Made by a program: the position numbers and the translations under genes. Below are positions 44,034-55,619 of a stretch of DNA of 64,000 bases, one piece after another. The notes under the pieces are model-generated. The model did no database searches. It was not told where the DNA came from and saw nothing but the letters and a program-made list of their open reading frames with translations. The stretch's first letter is position 1. The number at the start of each line of letters is the position of its first letter. Source of the stretch: Theodoxus fluviatilis (lineage: Eukaryota > Mollusca > Gastropoda > Cycloneritida > Neritidae); assembly GCA_034096865.1 (NCBI GenBank), contig JAWQFJ010026605.1, positions 5,001 to 69,000 of the forward strand. Direction: 5' to 3'.

Positions 44034-45583
44034 TCTTGTGACAATTGTTGTCACACCAGAAAGTTTCAACTGTTGCCGTTTTCTTCTTCATGAAAGGGTG
44101 CAATGCAAGGGAGAGAACACTTATTGAAACTGCAAGCATTGAACTACACACAACAACAATTTTGAGAGCACACTGACACTTTCCCCCTTGTTTCTGGCTA
44201 AAAACACATTCGCGTCATAAACGTCACAAGAGACAGACGAAGGTGTGCTGCCGTACTGTTTGGCACGAAACTGCTTTACGGTTGGCGCGAACCAGTGCGA
44301 CACATGCGCAGGCATCCTTTCCGCCATTCAAAATGGCGGCAAGGCGAGATTGTAGGTGAACCATTTTTGTATATCCACAATCATCTGGTCACAAGATACG
44401 GAAAACCTGAAATGTCACAAGGGACAAATTATTTTAAACATTCTTACTGTTAGAATGTTTCTTGGACGATGTATCGCTCTATTCTAGGTTGAATATCATC
44501 TAAAACTGACAGCCCATAGCAGCGTGCTCATGATGGAGCGTTCCACTTACGGTTTACATGCAGGCTGTGTCTGTGTGACAAGATCGTCTTTGGAATGACG
44601 ATTATGTAGTGGTCACAAGAAACAGCCAATAACACATGTTGAGCAACTTGTCATATTTATTTCAAATACAGAAGGAAATTAAAAAACATGCTCTTATCTA
44701 GCTCCATTTAGAACCAAAAGATAATATTAAGATAAAGATTATGTAATAATCTTATAATAATAATAATAATTTATTATACTTATAAAGCGCCTTTCCCGAG
44801 GTTCTAAGCGCGTAACATATATACATACATATACAAAATAAACATACAATACACAGTCTATACATTTAGTCATCCAGTCATAGTCAAACACATGCATTCA
44901 GATGTACACAGTCAGACTGACAATATACTATACAAATATTTATACAGATGTCAAGATGTACGTGGGGGTAGAGGAGGGGGGGGGGGGGTTGTTAATATAT
45001 TAAAATATTATTAGTGTCTTGTGACTTGAAAACCATGTCACATTGAAAATGTCACGCGTAACAGTACAAATAAGTTTCCTGAAACTAAGGATTTCATTGG
45101 CTGATGACAGTATGTTAAATGTTGTGTCACTTTACCATTTGACTGTAAAGAAGCTAAAAGCAAAACACTAAATAGAATCAAACATTAATCAGTACCTTGA
45201 GACATGAAAATGAAATTGTCACACAACAGTTCTTCACTGGTTTACGTACACTTATGGCTTCTTTTGCTCCTAAAACTATATTGTACAACTCGTTTTCATT
45301 TCAGTTGCAATTGAATAAAAATTGCTCAGTTTGCATTATCTTTTCATCTTGTATGGAAATGATTGCATGTGGGAATGATGTATCATGTGACGTGACAAAA
45401 AATGACACACATTGTTTATTATTTTCTGTTCTTTCAAGTCACTTGTCTGGTTTACTTTCATTAGAATGATTCAGTAATTCAGTCTGCTTGCTTTGTTTTA
45501 TAAAATACTTTAAATTTAATTCACTTCATATTAAATGATAAAAATGAAGATAGTTTTGTCACGCGTCAGTGACGGTCACAAGA
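44034..45583. repeat. Region with clustered GTCACAAG motifs
   Basis: GTCACAAG or its complement occurs about seven times (near 44034, 44224, 44391, 44415, 44615, 45018 and 45576). It also has GTGACAATTGTTGTCAC (palindrome near 44038) and two GTCACGCGT (near 45051 and 45559). Most intervals are AT-rich. Confidence 0.6.
44748..44994 (-). mobile_element. LINE/SINE 3' end with (TTA)n tail
   Basis: On the - strand the sequence GCGCTTAGAACCTCGGGAAA, GGCGCTTTATAAGTATAATA runs into an ATT repeat tail. This 3' end style (GGCGC..TATA followed by ATT repeats) is common in animal non-LTR elements. A poly-G run bounds the other side. Confidence 0.5.
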
Positions 45584-45829
45584 CACAAAATTTTGACTTA
45601 TCAATTTTAAATGTCTTTTTCTATTAAATGCCTTCACCAAAGTTCGTTTTATATAAAGAATATTGAAGAAGAACCATTTCATAACAAAACACACATTAAA
45701 AACAACAATAATCATTAAGTTAATTTTTGATTGACTGAAAATCACCTTTTGACTTTGAGTCACATACACACGTTATCTCACCATTTTTGCAATTATTATT
45801 GTTGAGGAGGGAGAGAAAAGGGGGGGGGG

Positions 45830-46205
<376 letters not shown>

Positions 46206-46208
<3 letters not shown>

Positions 46209-46689
46209 CTTTCTATCATAGACCTGACACCTGTCTTCAAAACGGTATTTCATTATCAAGGCTATCTCTTTTCCATCATCCCTACTTTTGCTGTTATTAC
46301 AGACCCTTTCACCACATACATGCTCTATCTCAACAGTTTACATTTTCCCCATGGTTCAACAAGCAGGGTTTTCCCAGGCAGACCTTCAGCCATGTTATTC
46401 AATACACATAGGCCTGACCTAGACTAAGGGTCAGAGCATGTGCTGCACTGCACACAATGTCACTCCACCAACAGCTGCTGCATGACATCATGGCAGTTGG
46501 GGTCCATAATAAAATTGGGTCCAATACACAAGTTTACCAAACTGATGCTTTTAAAGTCATGGAAAAAAGACAGAATGAACTATTATGAAGGGGGGAAATC
46601 CTTGACTTCACATGCTTATGTACTAGTATGCAACGGCTGATGTCATGAGGCCAATGCTTTGGGAATGGATGGAGTTTTATGTCCTATTG
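46206..46689. other. FNIP intron 1, unassigned
   Basis: Nothing recognised. Confidence 0.35.
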
Positions 46690-46985
46690 TAGGCTATCTA
46701 AGGTCATTCACCAACTAATCAATAAAACTAGTTAGACTACTTAGAAAGTTAGAGTAAGCACAATCCAAGTCACAATTTCCCTAATTATCTACCTTTTACA
46801 AATAGCATAGGGAGAGGCAGTGGGTCTATTCTGATCCCCAACCCACAGGGGGCCCAATGCTTTTGGAAGTGATAGAAATGACCCATGACAGGATCAGTAC
46901 AGTATAGTATGATAATAGAAAGTCTCTGCAGGAAAGTCGTGGACAGTAAACACTATTCAAACACTTTCTTCTCTATGCAAGTCAC
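46690..46985 (+). repeat. Old interspersed repeat, second copy
   Basis: Shares AACTAGTTAGA, CAGTGGGTCTATTCTGATCC and CCAACCCACAGGGGG blocks with 2065-2330. Confidence 0.4.
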
Positions 46986-47730
46986 TGATAACTTTTAAAG
47001 TGAAAATATTCTAAATAAAAATCCATTAACAAAAACAGTAATCATTACATATCGATATCATCACAATTTCTACAATATGTACTCACATCAGTCAATTATT
47101 AGACAAGATCATAATTCCATTCATTAACCTTTTATCACTGGGATTAAGAAACAGACCAAGAACAGATGCTGTAGCTACATTTGCACCATTAGGACTTAAA
47201 CTAGTTCAGGGTGTTTAATATCATCTCCAAGTACTGAGACATTGGTGAACATTCCACAGACAAAATTATTTCATGTCAACACTGTCAACCCACACACTGG
47301 CTGCATTTCATCATCTGTTGACAGCAGGGAGTGCAGAGATGGTGACTCCCACACCTCAAGGAAGCACAGCTCACCCAACATCAGCCTGTGCAGGTATTTC
47401 CTCAACAGCCGCCGACACTTCAAAACCAGGAAGAGACTTACACAACTAACCACCCCTCCCACTTCTCAAAGGTGAGCAAGCTAGAAATGTGCCCTTTCCT
47501 TTCTTGTTCAAATCAGGGGAAAGCCCCTCTTGTTCACAGTTGGTAAAAGTGGAAACAGAAAAGTACATACTTCATGATTTATAAAACCAACAATAGCAAC
47601 ATGCTTTTTCAATGACAATACATTAATGACATCAAGAGACTGAGTTTTGTGAAAAGTCAAGTACAATAATGTGCCCATAACCGAGTCAAAATAGCAAATC
47701 CATGTGAAAGTTTAGACTGATCCAATAGCC

Positions 47731-48001
47731 ATGAAAGAAACCTTAAAATAAAATTACCTCTAATTTCATTCATATCTACTATGATACAATCCTTTTAAAT
47801 AGTGTAAAAACAAACCCAAAATAAAAACTCAAACAGAGGCAAGGATTTTTTACATTCATTCATCATTGCATATGAAAGAAACCTTAAAATAAAATTACCT
47901 CTAATTTCATTCATATCTACTATGATACAATCCTTTTAAATAGTGTAAAAACAAACCCAAAATAAAAACTCAAACAGAGGCAAGGATTTTTTACATTCAT
48001 T
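47731..48001 (+). repeat. 130-bp direct duplication, 141-bp period
   Basis: 47731-47860 and 47872-48001 are identical as far as I can compare them (ATGAAAGAAACCTTAAAATA ... TTTTTTACATTCATT), separated by 11 bases. The absence of differences implies a recent event or an assembly duplication. Confidence 0.9.
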
Positions 48002-48015
48002 GCATCTCACTAATC

Positions 48016-48300
48016 ACATATAAAAACCGCTGGCGCTGAACCTCCAGGTTTTGGCACACACAAAAAAAGATTGGGTTCGAACCCGCAACCTCTCGAGAAA
48101 AGAGGAGGGAAAAACACACAAAAAACCACAAAAAAACAGGTCAGGTTCGACCCAGCAACCTCTCGAAAAAAGAGGGGAAAAAAAGTTTCAGCGCGGATTC
48201 GAACCAGTTCACGCATGACCTAACGTTACAATAGTCCAACGCTTTACCATCTGAGCCATTCGGCAACTGACGTTACTACGTGTTTGTAAAGCAATTATAA
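48016..48300 (-). mobile_element. tRNA-derived SINE, copy 2
   Basis: - strand head (about 48268-48188): GCCGAATGGCTCAGATGG (A box TGGCTCAGATGG), then AAAGCGTTGGACT and GGTTCGAATCC (perfect B box). It is followed by two more modules with GGTTCGA.CC near ACCTCTCGA. Better preserved than copy 1. Confidence 0.8.
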
Positions 48301-48836
48301 CATTCTTTTCCTTAAACTCCCTCGCTTCGTATTTTGCACTGTAAATTGTAGAAAAATGGATGATAGATCATGAAATTTAAGTGGTCTTGTACATTTTAGG
48401 ATACTCAAGGTCTATTTCTGCCAAGTTTAATATTGATTCACTGCCATTAGGCCACGCGAACAGACTACCAAGTTGTTGCGCTCAGATGGAAACGATCCAT
48501 GTGACGGGAGTGAAGGAAAAGGCGAAATATTATCGCCATTCCGTCAACTGATTTTGAGGGGGGAGGTTTTCGAGTTTATGACCTAAATAAATCACTTTCT
48601 TTTTAAACCTTGATTCTGAAAACTTGACACATTCAATCAGACCTAACTTCCAGTAAGTGTGCAAAATGTCAAGGAAATCTGTCCAGTAGTTTTTTAGATA
48701 TCAGCCGTTAAGTCGGGCCTGACAGGCAGAGATACACATATAATTACGTCATGTTATTGATTATGTCACACATTTGGAATTTTGCCATTCCATCAATTGA
48801 CTATTTAGGGAGGTGCTTCCGAGTTTACACCTTAAA

Positions 48837-49721
48837 CAAGAAGGGCAAAGCCCATACGACTCACATACTTGACCTTGACCTTTACATGACCTTGACATTT
48901 ACATGACCTTGACCTTTACGTGACCTTGACCTTCAGGTGTTCTTCAAGGTCAAGGTCAAACAACTAAACCTAGTAATGACATCATACACTAAGAACTGCT
49001 TTACACATTTTTCCTACCAAAATACATGTGACCTTGACCCAAGGTCAAGGTCATCCAAGGTCATGCAACACAAAGCTGTTAATTCAAGACATAGGAAGCA
49101 CAATGGTGCTTATTGGCACTTTCTACCATGAGATATGGTCACTTTTAGTGGTTCACTACCCCATTTTGGTCACATTTCATTAGGGTCAAAGTGACCTTGA
49201 CCTTGATGATATGTGACCAAATGTGTCTCATGATGAAAGTATAACATGTGTACTACAATGTTATGAAGTTTGGAAAAGTTATCTTCCATAGTTCAGGGTC
49301 AAGGTCACTTCAAAATATGTATACAATCCAACTTTGAAGAGCTCCTGTGACCTTGACCTTGAAGCAAGGTCAATCAAACTGGTATCAAAAGATAGGGCTT
49401 ACTTTGCCCTATACACCATATATAGGTCAGGTATCCAATCTCAAAAACTTCAGAGAAAATTGGGAAAATGTGAAAAATTGCTGTTTTTTATACAACATTT
49501 ATGGCCCCTGCGACCTTGACCTTGAAGCAAGGTCAAGTCACTATGTATGTTTTTTGAGGCCTTGCCATCATACACCATCATGCCAAATTGGGTGTTGATA
49601 GACTTAATAGTCTCCGAGAAAAATCCAACGTTAAAGTTTTTCACGGACGCCCGGACGCCCGGACGCCCGGGCGGACGACACGGATGAGTACATAGACTCA
49701 CTTTTGCTTCGCATGTGAGTC
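48837..49721 (+). mobile_element. TCAAGGTCA-rich element, copy E (complete, nested)
   Basis: CAAGAAGGGCAAAGCCC ... GTGAGTC, inserted between CTTAAA and AAAAACCAC. The uninterrupted family sequence at about 39823 reads CTTAAAAACCAC, so AAA is duplicated. This fixes the element's borders. 885 bp. Confidence 0.93.
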
Positions 49722-49851
49722 AAAAACCACTTTCTTTTCAAACCTCGATTCTGAAAATTTGACACATTCAATCGGACCTAACTTCCAGTAAGTGTGCAAA
49801 ATATCAAGGAAATCCATCCAGTAGTTCTTAAGAAATCAGCCATTAAGTTGG

Positions 49852-49986
<135 letters not shown>

Positions 49987-50457
49987 AAAGTCTGTAGGAC
50001 CTCCAGTAAACCTGGAGGGATAATTCATATAGGTCAGTAGACAGCAACAGAACAAGAGGTTTGGTTTAACATTATTCCATCATCTAAGAGGTTTACAAAG
50101 CCCAACACTCCTAGTAAAAAATGTGGGATTTCTTTTACATTAAAAAAAAAAATTATTTGAGAAACTATGCCACTCAAGAGAAAAAATTCAGCAATGCATC
50201 ATTTCAGGCAGAGGTGAGAAGTCATATTAAACTTTAAGGTCACTTCACAAACACAAGAGGCACAATATGAGATAATAAATGAGAGGAAACCAGGGACATG
50301 TAGGCCAAGGGAATTATATTGCTGGCAGGAAGAACAAACTGTGCCTGCTGCTACTGTTGCCTCTACTACAACTAGGACTTGTAGCACTCCTAAGTTACCA
50401 CTACAGCCACTTTACTAAATGTACTGTTTGTACCATCCCTCTACTGCTACTGTCATA

Positions 50458-50811
50458 TCCTAGACCGTAGAGTATCCTAAAATGTTGAGCATGACCTCCT
50501 TGCATATTATTAACATGACGTGTTCACCCGCCAAATCTTGTGATTGGACAATGCCCCCGCAAAGATGACTTTCCCCCGCCTACTCTTGTTATCTTAACTG
50601 GATTAGCCATTTGTAACGGTGAGCGTTTTATGAAATCTCGGACCCAAAGATTTTTGTCTTTGCTGCGCGTGATTACACAAACATTTCTAGAGGAAAGTAC
50701 CATTGGATCGGGTATTACGGTGAAAGAAAATGATGAAAACAATTATTTTGTCATGTTAATAATATGCAAGTAGATCACGCTCTACGTTTTAGGATACTCT
50801 ACGGTCTAGGA
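50458..50811. mobile_element. MITE with 37-bp inverted repeats and TA flanks
   Basis: Left TCCTAGACCGTAGAGTATCC TAAAATGTTGAGCATGA; the right end is the inverse with a few mismatches (GATCACGCTCTACGTTTTAG ...). TA at 50456-50457 and 50812-50813. 354 bp; a 77-codon frame inside has no recognisable motif. Tc1/mariner-like class is inferred from TA only. Confidence 0.85.
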
Positions 50812-50813
50812 TA

Positions 50814-52645
50814 TGGACACTACCATACTCACCACAAAATATCCTAATATCATTGAATGAAAACCACTGTGAGAGCCACTGACATTAGGGTTACTCTGGT
50901 GACATAACAGCTGTGGCAAAGGACTAAAGACACCACAAAGCTGTCCATCAATGTTTTTTCATAGACAAAATGATACAGATAGTAGGCCAGCCAGCCAGTA
51001 CTAACAGCAGGAATCTTTAGGCCACAGCTGCTGGTGTTATGCACTCTCAGCATCATGTTTACAGATCAGGGATTAGAGCTACCAGTGCAGCAGATAATCC
51101 ACAATCCACTGACTGTCGTCAGACTGCTTTCCAGTCAACATGTAGATGTCCTTGGCTTGCCATGAATTTCCCACTTGATATTAATTAAATAACACTCTAA
51201 TCATGATTGATGAAATATAACAGTACATAAAAATTACTGATCTTTTGCCTTGCCATGGTCAAGAATAACTGCAAACATTTAACCTCACTCAGTTTGCCAG
51301 ATTTCTATGAATTAATTTTATAATCAAGATCAGCAGTTGCTGTCAGCAATTCTGCCTGCACACTGCCCTGTAAGGGCACACAGTAGAGTTTCCTTGCTTG
51401 AGCAAGTGAGCACGTCACATGATGGGACCCATGACTCAAACTGTTTAAACATCTGACACAGTTGGGAGTGGCTTCCCCTGACAGTGGTGAATGACTTCTG
51501 TTAATAGTAAATAATACTCACTACATGGTTTCATATTGCTCCTCATCCTTTTGCAAACAAGAACTACTACAGTCTCGCATGCAAATATGTAAAATAAAAT
51601 TGATTTGTACAATATTGTCCTGAAATTAAAAAATAGCATATAGTGATAATTTTTGTTATAAATCTAATTCAGATAAGTGATGAGCACACACACCACAGAC
51701 TGGTGGATGTTGACTGAAGTTTTACAGCCAAGCAGCCTTGTAGGTTGTGTTAGGCCATTAATAAGAAAATTCACAAGATCAGTTTTAAGTCAGAGCAAAT
51801 GAGAGTAATAATTGTCTGAGTCATTCCCCCCTTACAATTTGTTACGGAGACACCACGGGTCTATTCTCACCCCCAACCCTACATAGAAAGATTTAACAGA
51901 CTGTCAGTTTAGCCTCCATTGCAGGAACTGTCTACAGCAGTGACCACTCAACCAAACAATAATTTACATTACTGTGTGAACTGCAATTCCTTTTTGCCAA
52001 GGACAGACATGCATGCATGAGAAATGGGCAATTCTCATGCAGCAAAGCACATACATGTATGCATCATGACACTGCACAGGTGCCAGAAATTGCCAAAACT
52101 CATTGAAATATTTTTTGATGCACCAAAATCTTTCAACTGCAGCCTCCAAATTGCTCCTTGAGTTTTTCTACACAAGAGGCAAGTTATAAAGGACATAGCA
52201 TATTAGACTTATGTGTGATATACAATGCAGTACTAAAGAATGCAATGCAATGTTCTTATTGTATTGTTACAATTCAAGTACAAGGTGTTTCCCTGAAAAG
52301 GTGTATAAATCTTTTGACAGCAAGAAACTAAACAACCATAACTCTGGTAACAGAAACTTTAAACTGTCACTTTGCAGTCTTCCAGGGGGTGATTTTGGGG
52401 GATGGATGGATGTGAAGTATGAAGAGAAAAAGACACAATGAGTGACTGACATTTAAAATACTTTCATGCAATAAATGAAATCAAAGCTTAGTCATGCAGG
52501 AGAACACTGGGACAACTTTGTCATCAAGAGCAATGGGAAAAAAGTCAACTTTCAAATCGAAATCCAAGGAAGACATACTAAAGAAGAGCTAGATGTAATC
52601 ACGATACATTTCCAGCATATACTAATCTTAATATCATAAATATGC
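50814..52645. other. FNIP intron 1, unassigned
   Basis: Contains a diverged third copy of the old repeat (about 51735-51950). Otherwise no gene or repeat recognised. Confidence 0.35.
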
Positions 52646-52646
52646 A

Positions 52647-52649
<3 letters not shown>

Positions 52650-52727
<78 letters not shown>
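52650..52727. repeat. (GT)n microsatellite
   Basis: About 38 uninterrupted GT units, some 90 bp downstream of the candidate FNIP exon 1. Confidence 0.98.
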
Positions 52728-52728
<1 letters not shown>

Positions 52729-52814
52729 CCATCTCAGGCGATGTCATTTCTAACACGAAAACAAGATAATTGAAATAAACCGAGAAGAAAAAAATCTGGA
52801 TTTGATATACTTGC

Positions 52815-52852
52815 CTGATCTTGTTGAACCCCATAAACGAAGTTATTTTCAT
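52815..52852 (-). CDS. FNIP: FNIP exon 1, candidate (start codon, GC donor)
   Basis: ATG at 52852 opens MKITSFMGFNKI and stops in phase 2 at ATCAG|GCAAGT, the consensus of the rare GC-AG intron class. Exon 2 needs exactly phase 2 upstream; joining gives Ser, then ADLPKLDQ. Vertebrate FNIPs also begin with a short hydrophobic/basic segment before the longin domain, but the sequence itself is not conserved. A cDNA would settle it. Intron 1 would be 11.7 kb. Confidence 0.5.
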
Positions 52853-52979
52853 TTTGTCCGGTGAGACAACTGGATAAACAAGCGGAATTCTTTTCTATCA
52901 TCACCAAAAAGTATCACAGGGTGAGTCCGTTTGTTGACAACATTACTCATTAGACAACTGTTAACTCAATTTATCAGAC

Positions 52980-53720
52980 TCCTCCGGAGTAGAATCCCCT
53001 ACATCCGTGTAGTAGTCATGTGCTCTTGACGACTTGTGAGTGAACGCAGGGCGCATACCGCGAGTCTCGGCCAGGTACAAAGCCGAAAGCCGATGAACCT
53101 GTTAGACAGCGGTCATGTGATGATCACAAGACTCGGTATTTACTCATTGATACGCAAACGGCAGCTGAGATAGTTCGCCGATTGGCGAGGCGCGTGATCT
53201 TTATCGGAACAGTGATTATCTCACAGTACGCCAGACTTTGTAGTGACCACGTCACATGGCGAGGGGACTGAGCGGTCTTGCCGATGAGGAACATCACAAA
53301 CAAAGACTATACCAACGCCGCTGCCTACATCCAGCGCATGGAAAATACACACATAGTATACTACTCTACAGTCTACTGCCCCACTGCCCCGTTTTCGCTT
53401 CTCTTCGTCGCGTCAGCTGCATCTGGTATCGCTCACAAATAGGGTGAACCGATTCTTTACCCCAAAAAAGAGCTGCTTACCATGGTTTAGTTTCTGTTGG
53501 CGTCACCTTGGGCCTTGTAACTCTTGAATTCTTTCTTGGTGAAAACAATCGTTGTAGCAGAGCCATAATGGCTCCATAAGGTATCACCGTCACATGACTC
53601 GACAGAGCTATCAACCTTGAAAGCTTGAAAGCTTGACGAGGATTGGTCAGAAAATGGGAGATCCCTTTACGTCATTGGCGAACAACAAACTTGGCAATGT
53701 GCCATCGGTCATGTGCTTTT
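52980..53720 (-). promoter_or_regulatory. FNIP: Putative FNIP promoter with CATGTG/CACATG E-boxes
   Basis: Less AT-rich and richer in CpG than its surroundings. E-boxes of M-box/CLEAR type: TCATGTGC 53016-53023, TCATGTGA 53113-53120, TCACATGG 53252-53259, GTCACATGAC 53589-53598, TCATGTGC 53709-53716. CCAAT (- strand) occurs near 53182, 53641 and 53674. MITF/TFEB/TFE3 bind such sites and FNIP genes are known targets in mammals (family knowledge). Confidence 0.55.
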
Positions 53721-53838
53721 CCCGCTCAAGGTGTGTCACACGTTGCATGTGTGTTGTCACGAAAGGCAAATACTTCACGATTGCATGATATCATGTTTTA
53801 TCAATTAGTTGCGAATGTTTGCACTCTAGAGACACACA

Positions 53839-53841
<3 letters not shown>

Positions 53842-53922
<81 letters not shown>

Positions 53923-53937
53923 TTGATTGATTGATTA
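53842..53937. repeat. (GT)n(GA)n(TTGA)n compound microsatellite
   Basis: GT run, GA run, then TTGA units that look like the tail of the following - strand non-LTR 3' end. Confidence 0.95.
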
Positions 53938-54000
53938 AACTTTATTTTTCAAGGCAAATACATGAATTAGGCATAACTGCCTATCTTACATCCAGCCCTT
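53925..54000 (-). mobile_element. Non-LTR retroelement 3' end with (ATCA)n tail
   Basis: On the - strand, TTGCCTTGAAAAATAAAGTT is followed by AATC repeats; contains AATAAA. Only about 75 bp are recognisable. Confidence 0.45.
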
Positions 54001-54107
54001 GTTAAAACAAGAAAACAAACAAACAAATCCAATCCCATCCCCCACCCCTACCCACCCACCCACCCTCTATCCCACACAAAATTCACACAATAACACAGGT
54101 TACAATC

Positions 54108-54111
<4 letters not shown>

Positions 54112-54184
<73 letters not shown>
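54112..54184. repeat. (GA)n microsatellite
   Basis: About 33 AG units. Confidence 0.98.
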
Positions 54185-54185
<1 letters not shown>

Positions 54186-54299
54186 ATCAAATAATTTTTT
54201 CGGCAAGGTTTGTTAATGAGAGTCAACAGAAGAATGGGGGTGGGAGGATGCACAGTAAACAGTTTGTTTATCTATGTATTTGTCATTTTGTGTGAACAT

Positions 54300-54578
54300 T
54301 TTTTGGTGTCTTTTTTGTGTATGTCTTTTGTGTGTCTGTATTTTTGTGTTGGTCTGTATTTTTGTGTGTCTGTCTCTATTTTTATGTGTCTGTCTTTTTG
54401 TGGGTCTGTATTTTTGTGTGTCTGTCTGTCTTTTTGTCTGTCTTTTTGTAATGTCTGTCTGTCTTTTTGTCTATTTGTCTGTCTGTCTGTCTTTTTGTCT
54501 GCCATTCTGTCTGTCTTTTTGTCTTTTTGTCTTGTCTGTCTGTCTGTGCCTCCCTTTTGTGCCTGTCTGTCTGTCTGT

Positions 54579-54617
<39 letters not shown>

Positions 54618-54845
54618 CATGCGTGCGTGCGTGCGTGTGCGTGTGTGTGTGTCTGGCTGGCAGGCTGGCTGCCTATCATTTATTTATTTACTTAATTACT
54701 TACTTCAAATACTTTACTTACTCATACTTATTTACTTGCTTATTCATTTACATGCATTCACTTATCTATTCATTCGTTCATTCATTCATTCATTCACTCA
54801 TTCATTCATTCATTCATTCATTCATTCATTCATTCATTCATGTAT
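54300..54845. repeat. Compound simple repeats: (TTTTTGTCTGTC), (GT)n, (ATTC)n
   Basis: Degenerate TGTC/TTTTTGTG sequence to 54580, GT and GCGT runs to 54656, then CATT tetramers at 54765-54842. The 160-222-codon frames here are artefacts. Confidence 0.95.
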
Positions 54846-55610
54846 TTGTGATCAGGTGCACCTATCACCAAGTGTATTGTACATCTGCTGTGTTCATCCT
54901 CTATTCAGTTATCCCTGCTTCTGTCTCTTCCCACCCCACTAGCCTGTGTCAGATCTCTCTGTGTGTCACACCTCTTTCCAACCCCCTTCCCCATCCTTGG
55001 CGTTTGGCAAGCTCACCAGCTGACCGCTCTGGGACCCCTCCTCTTCTGCCTTCTTTTAGTTCCTCTGGGAGTATTCTCCCTCTTTCCTGTCATGTGTCCT
55101 GTGAGGCTAGTGCGCATTGTGCATAAACAGTCGCAACATGGCTCACTTCTCCTAGACTGGAAGGGCCATGCACTGTCCTTCACATCACTTGTCAGTTGGA
55201 TTAGTCACGCCTTCCCCCTCTCTTTTATGATACTTGTGTGTTGAATGTCTTGCACTAGTTGCAGCTGTCCGTTCCATGACTTGTAAATCAATCGACTTGA
55301 CATTTGATTGTAGATTGTTCCCTTGGCATCTTTGCTTGCACCGACAATTCCAGAGACCTCTGTCATCAGGGTCTCAGGTTAGTCCAGGCCACTACCATAT
55401 CACCTCGGACAGCCAGTAGCTCCTGCACCAATGGGTGAATAAAGTTGTGGAAAGCAGGTACGAGTTGTCTCATACCTGCGCCCTTCTATCATGAAACCTC
55501 GAGCTACTTATCGTTTGATCCTTACCACAGGCTCTACATCTTCACAAATAGATTGAATATACAGACACAGATGCTGTAAAGCTGCGAACAGTATCGTGAA
55601 ATTGCAACAT
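54846..55610. other. Unassigned spacer right of FNIP
   Basis: No exon or known element identified. Confidence 0.35.
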
Positions 55611-55619
55611 TCTGCCGGA

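Noticed and set aside
47242..47475. 77-codon + frame and its 63-codon antisense as possible alternative FNIP first exon
   Set aside because: Neither frame ends at a donor with the phase needed by exon 2, and neither resembles FNIP.
48188..48268. tRNA gene on the - strand
   Set aside because: A and B boxes are present, but the acceptor stem does not pair well and a near copy exists at 37369-37440 in the same repeat context, so it is a SINE head.
53256..53447. 63-codon + frame next to the FNIP promoter, possible divergent gene
   Set aside because: No recognisable motif, no donor site, and it overlaps the E-box cluster; not supported.
54272..55126. Cys/Val-rich + frames of 161-222 codons
   Set aside because: Translation of TGTC, GT and CATT simple repeats.
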